From NCBI RefSeq assembly GCF_027922005.1, contig NZ_BSEV01000008.1:1-64000 (forward strand): a stretch of 64,000 nt of DNA, read 5' to 3'. Positions 62,135-64,000 of this stretch are shown piece after piece (the stretch's first letter is position 1; each line of letters begins with the position of its first letter). Position numbers and translations under genes: made by a program. The notes beneath the pieces are model-generated. The model searched no databases. It saw only the letters and a program-made list of their open reading frames with translations, and was not told the origin of the DNA. This DNA is from Streptosporangium carneum (GTDB lineage: Bacteria; Actinomycetota; Actinomycetes; Streptosporangiales; Streptosporangiaceae).

Positions 62135-62369
62135 GACTTTCCTCATTTCCGCGGGTTCTTGCTTCGGTCGGAGATTCTGCAGCACGACCCGGGTCTTGCC
62201 ACAAGCCCCCCGGTGCGCCATAGTGTGCGACCGCTGTCAGCCTTGGCCTCACGAGGACCCGGCGACCTTCGAGGCACTGTTCCAGGCCGCGGCTGACAAC
62301 GTGCACCGCGAGGAGTTCCTGCGCGACGTCTTCGAAGCACGCCCTGGAGCCGGGCGACCGGCGCGACCA

Positions 62370-62927
62370 GACAGGAGTGCGACCGGCATCGCGTTCTTCG
62401 CCGGATCGTCCCGGCTGTTCTCAGGCTGTGTGCCGGTAGGCGGTGTAGGTGAGACAGCCGGCATCCTGGCCGGAGCGCTCGGCACCGGCAGGCTGCCCGT
62501 CCGCGTCACGCCCAGAGCTGTCCTGACTACCGGCCTGGCCCTTGGCGCGCTGGGCATGAGCGGGCTGGCCACCGTCGAGCCCCGTACCGGCTACGCCGTC
62601 CTGCTGATCGCCCAACTTGTGGTCGGTCTCGGGGTGGGCACCGCGCTCACGACGATCGTCGTCGTCACCCTGCAGGACGTCCTGCCCGACGACAGCGGTG
62701 TCGCCAGCGCGCTGACCAACGCCACCCAGCAGATCGGTGGGGCCGTGGGGATCTCGATCCTCAACGCACTCGCCCTGGCCGTCACCGGTGCCGCCGCGGA
62801 TCCCCGATCGGCCTCGGCCCTCACCGGCGGTTACTCGGCTGCGTTCCTGACCGGCGTCGGGTTGCTGGCCGCTGCCGCCCTGATAGCTCTTGTCACTCTT
62901 CGCAGCTCCGATACTCAACAGCGGTGA
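62370..62927 (+). pseudogene. C-terminal part of an EmrB/QacA-type MFS exporter
   Basis: The frame encodes the last four to five helices of a 14-helix drug exporter, with the family motif DDSGVASALTNATQQIGGAVG and end helix FLTGVGLLAAAALIALV. The N-terminal two thirds are missing and replaced by unrelated sequence. No start codon or ribosome binding site fits, so I call it a remnant. Confidence 0.7.
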
Positions 62928-62970
62928 CAAAGAGCGCCCTCATCTCCAGGTCCACTCCCCATGTAGCGGA

Positions 62971-63074
62971 TCAAAGCTGGCCGAGCAGTTCCTGCATCTC
63001 CTTGATCTCCGCCTGCTGAGTTGTCTCGATGGTCTTGGCGAGTTCCTTGGCCTGCGGATTGCTTCCTTCGGAAT
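62971..63074 (-). pseudogene. C-terminal remnant of a DUF305 protein
   Basis: The reverse strand encodes SEGSNPQAKELAKTIETTQQ, then AEIKEMQELLGQL and a stop. That is the typical end of DUF305 proteins (exported, often copper-related). The rest of the gene is absent. Confidence 0.65.
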
Positions 63075-63212
63075 CGAAGACCCCTGGCGGTCAAGCGCTC
63101 GCCCTCGTGGACCGAAGCGGAACCAGAACCCCAGCGGCCGAGGCGGGTGGCGGGCTGTCGTCGAAACCGGCTCGGACCGAAGGAGAGCGGAACGAGAGGC
63201 GTGAACATGCCG

Positions 63213-63240
63213 AAGGGGCACGGCGTGTGCCGTGCCCCTT
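63213..63240. terminator. Terminator downstream of the CHAP gene
   Basis: AAGGGGCACGGC (63213-63224) pairs perfectly with 63229-63240 around GTGT. It lies 15 bp past the CHAP gene stop codon on the minus strand. Confidence 0.75.
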
Positions 63241-63255
63241 TCGGTGGCTGTGCCG

Positions 63256-63951
63256 TCAGGCCTTGTACTGCGGGTATCCGTAGCCCACGACCTGTGACTT
63301 CGGACGGACGCGCTGCTCGACCTTGCCGTTGCCGGTGTTGCCTTCGATCGTGGTGATCGTGCCGTCGCCGTTGTCCTTCTTCACCAGGCCCACGTGGTCG
63401 ATGCTGCTGATGCTCTTGGCGTCCCAGGAGAAGAACACCACCGCGCCGGGCTTGGCCGTGTTGCCCCAGCGTTGCTCGTTCTCAAACCACTTGGCCCAGG
63501 TGACGGTGTAGGCGTCCCAGCCCATCGAGGGCCGGACACCGGCCTTCTCGCCGACCCAGGAGACGAACATCGCGCACCAGGGGGCGTTTGCGTAGGCCTG
63601 CAGGTTTCCGCCGTCGCGGGCCAGGGTCTGCTGGGCGCGAGGGGAGGCCATGTACCACTTGTGGAACGGGGTGCCGCCACCGGCGGCGTTCTCGGTCACG
63701 CCCACCTGCTGCTCGGCCACGCGCAGCACGGTCTGCGCCGTTCCCCGGCGCAGCTGCTGTTTGTCGGCCGCGACCTGCGAGGTGTCGGCGGCGCGGGTGG
63801 TGCCGACCTGGCTGTGGTCGGCGTGGTCGGCGAAGGCGGGGGTACCGGTGGCAAGAGCACCGGCCAGGACGGTGGCGCTGACGGTGGCGCCGACGGCAAG
63901 ACGCGACAGGTTGGCAGGCATGCGGAAAGAGGGGAAGGGGCGCATGGTCAT
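63256..63951 (-). CDS. Secreted CHAP-domain amidase
   Basis: The 231-residue protein has a signal peptide ending near PAFADH and a CHAP domain. The catalytic cysteine is in NAPWCAMFVSWVGEK near residue 125, the histidine in SSIDHVGLVKK near 187, and an acidic partner in TTIEGNTG. CHAP enzymes cleave peptidoglycan cross-links or amides outside the cell. ATG 63951 or 63945 can serve as start, with GGAG upstream. Confidence 0.88.
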   Translation of the reverse strand: MTMRPFPSFRMPANLSRLAVGATVSATVLAGALATGTPAFADHADHSQVGTTRAADTSQVAADKQQLRRGTAQTVLRVAEQQVGVTENAAGGGTPFHKWYMASPRAQQTLARDGGNLQAYANAPWCAMFVSWVGEKAGVRPSMGWDAYTVTWAKWFENEQRWGNTAKPGAVVFFSWDAKSISSIDHVGLVKKDNGDGTITTIEGNTGNGKVEQRVRPKSQVVGYGYPQYKA

Positions 63952-64000
63952 GCGGGGTTTACTCCTTGCTTCGCTTCCATGCCGCCTACCGGGTTAGCTG

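Overview
The window is a high-GC actinomycete chromosome. Mycothiol synthase, GlnR, a Nur-type regulator, the MurT/GatD lipid II amidation pair and an AfsR-type regulator all point to Actinobacteria. The gene set and the style of the mobile element suggest Streptosporangiaceae or a close relative, but no rRNA gene is present to prove this.

Region 1 (1-10.6 kb) is conserved core: a DoxX-like protein, asparaginase, D-aminoacyl-tRNA deacylase, a Nur-like regulator with YgfZ, small secreted proteins, nitrobindin, a DsrE-like protein and GatD/MurT. At 6.2-6.85 kb it holds three tRNA-like sequences, two of them degenerate. Beside them, on the other strand, is a promoter-driven 13-codon ORF with an extended Shine-Dalgarno and a highly structured, terminated 3' part. 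I cannot assign this RNA to a family.

Region 2 (10.8-20.4 kb) is a six-gene locus of unknown function: a HerA-type ATPase, a membrane-anchored partner that looks like a degenerate coupling ATPase, three translationally coupled membrane-anchored proteins, and a polytopic membrane protein. Region 3 (20.6-26.4 kb) has a TetR regulator divergent from a DsbA-TPR fusion, a secreted protein and a large AfsR-type (SARP-NB-ARC-TPR) regulator. Region 4 (26.6-38.6 kb) is core again: a sulfurtransferase operon, an ECF sigma/anti-sigma pair, an LmeA-like protein, a MoaD/ThiS-like protein, GlnR, 5'-nucleotidase, MshD, Pit with its DUF47 partner, and Dcd.

Region 5 (38.7-56.6 kb) is an accretion island at a tRNA-Gly(CCC) gene. 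A complete pSAM2-type actinomycete integrative and conjugative element (AICE: int, xis, repSA, spd, tra, pra, korSA-like regulator plus cargo) is followed by five further full or partial copies of the tRNA 3' end used as attachment site. Between them lie two very small cassettes, each holding little more than a toxin-antitoxin pair (a VapBC type, and a HigBA type whose toxin carries an in-frame amber codon). After these come remnants of two integrase families with other cargo. Two types of integrase arm-site direct repeats show that at least two recombinases have used this site.

Region 6 (56.7-64 kb) is decayed DNA with integrase, MFS, DUF305 and CU044_5270-like remnants, interspersed with intact genes for a PL6-like secreted lyase, a haloalkane dehalogenase-like hydrolase and a CHAP amidase. 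Several intergenic spaces in the core, mostly just past stop codons, are filled with short degenerate tandem repeats.
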